This document shows, in pieces, positions 6,477-6,756 of a stretch of DNA of 6,756 nucleotides. The stretch lies in assembly GCA_018883485.1 (NCBI GenBank), contig VEQB01000125.1, positions 1-6,756 of the forward strand. The letters run 5' to 3'. The position numbers were made by a program, and so were the translations under genes. How positions within the stretch are numbered: the first letter of the stretch is position 1; the number at the start of each line of letters is the position of its first letter. Origin of the DNA: Bacteroidota bacterium (GTDB lineage Bacteria; Bacteroidota; Bacteroidia; UKL13-3). The notes beneath the pieces are model-generated. The model was not told the origin of the DNA. It did no database searches and was given only the letters and a program-made list of their open reading frames with translations.

Positions 6477-6756
6477 TAACAGTAACGGTAACCAATGATC
6501 TGAGCTATGATCAAAGGATGAGGCGCCATTCGCAAATTTGGGTGGAGGCGGGTTATGAGGTATTATTAATTGGTAGAACTAGAAGTACATCTATTCCATT
6601 AAGCCAAGAAGTGTTTGGGCAAAAACGGCTATCATGTTGGTTTCAAAAAGGAAAGTTATTTTATGTTTTTTATAACCTTCGCTTGTTCTTTTTTCTATTC
6701 TTTACCAAGGCAGACATTTTAGTTGCTGTAGATTTAGATACGCTACTACCAAATAT
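6458..6756 (+). CDS. Glycosyltransferase (GT4-like), N-terminal part only
   Basis: The frame is open from 6443 to the right edge, and the gene continues beyond the window. The 99 visible codons include KIITVTVTNDLSYDQRM, AGYEVLLIGR, FGQKRLSCWFQKGKLFY, YNLRLFFFLFF and ADILVAVDLDTLLP. The pattern 'VTNDL--DQRM', 'GYEV-L-GR' and 'ADI--A-DLDTLLP' is typical of the N-terminal acceptor-binding Rossmann domain of Bacteroidota family-4 glycosyltransferases. Its donor, acceptor and product (surface glycan, LPS or glycolipid) cannot be told, because the nucleotide-sugar-binding half is missing. The only standard start codon between the upstream in-frame TAA (6440-6442) and the conserved core is TTG 6458, which overlaps the end of recQ by 19 nt. 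An AGGAG at 6464-6468 sits 4-7 nt before ATA codons at 6473 and 6476, so a rare ATA start is a less likely alternative. An in-frame ATG further on would remove the VTNDL core. Confidence 0.8.
   Translation, partial: MDRRKIITVTVTNDLSYDQRMRRHSQIWVEAGYEVLLIGRTRSTSIPLSQEVFGQKRLSCWFQKGKLFYVFYNLRLFFFLFFTKADILVAVDLDTLLPN

Noticed and set aside
1..6756. A hidden defence system, mobile element, CRISPR array or RNA gene
   Set aside because: I saw no transposase, integrase, tandem or direct repeat array, tRNA-like cloverleaf or rRNA segment. The recQ gene alone, next to lolD and a glycosyltransferase, does not indicate a defence island.

Overview
The window is a compact, AT-rich stretch of bacterial chromosome that looks like Bacteroidota. 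No class is assigned. The signs are: start sites with little or no Shine-Dalgarno sequence, a TAnnTTTG-type -7 element, an HTH regulator tail of the kind common in that phylum (FPDLDPDWLL-GKG), a compact fatty acid hydroxylase without cytochrome b5, and a RecQ with the large insertion typical of Bacteroidota homologues. No rRNA, tRNA, CRISPR array, insertion sequence or phage gene was seen, and no gene-free gap exceeds about 110 bases.

Layout: (1) 1-323 (+), the 3' end of an HTH/XRE-type regulator with a helical, probably coiled-coil tail. (2) 398-1003 (+), an integral-membrane fatty acid hydroxylase with a complete set of metal-binding histidines. (3) 1000-1779 (-), an M48 metalloprotease lipoprotein. 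(4) 1782-3800 (-), an exported M13 (neprilysin/PepO-type) metalloendopeptidase. Genes 4 and 3 form a two-gene operon read right to left with a 2-nt gap, and gene 3 converges on gene 2 so tightly that they share the palindromic stop TTAA. (5) 3801-3910, a short divergent promoter region. (6) 3911-4564 (+), the ABC ATPase LolD. (7) 4554-6476 (+), a RecQ-family helicase. (8) 6458-6756 (+), the 5' end of a family-4-like glycosyltransferase cut by the window edge.

Genes 6-8 look like one transcription unit held together by overlaps of 11 and 19 nt. Both downstream genes have only a TTG as standard start codon. Functionally the region leans to the cell envelope: lipid hydroxylation, two envelope zinc proteases, lipoprotein release and a glycosyltransferase, with one DNA-repair helicase embedded among them. 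I see no evidence of a new defence or mobile system. The points most worth a second look are the overlapping TTG starts, the RecQ architecture, the shared convergent stop and the possible leaderless promoters.
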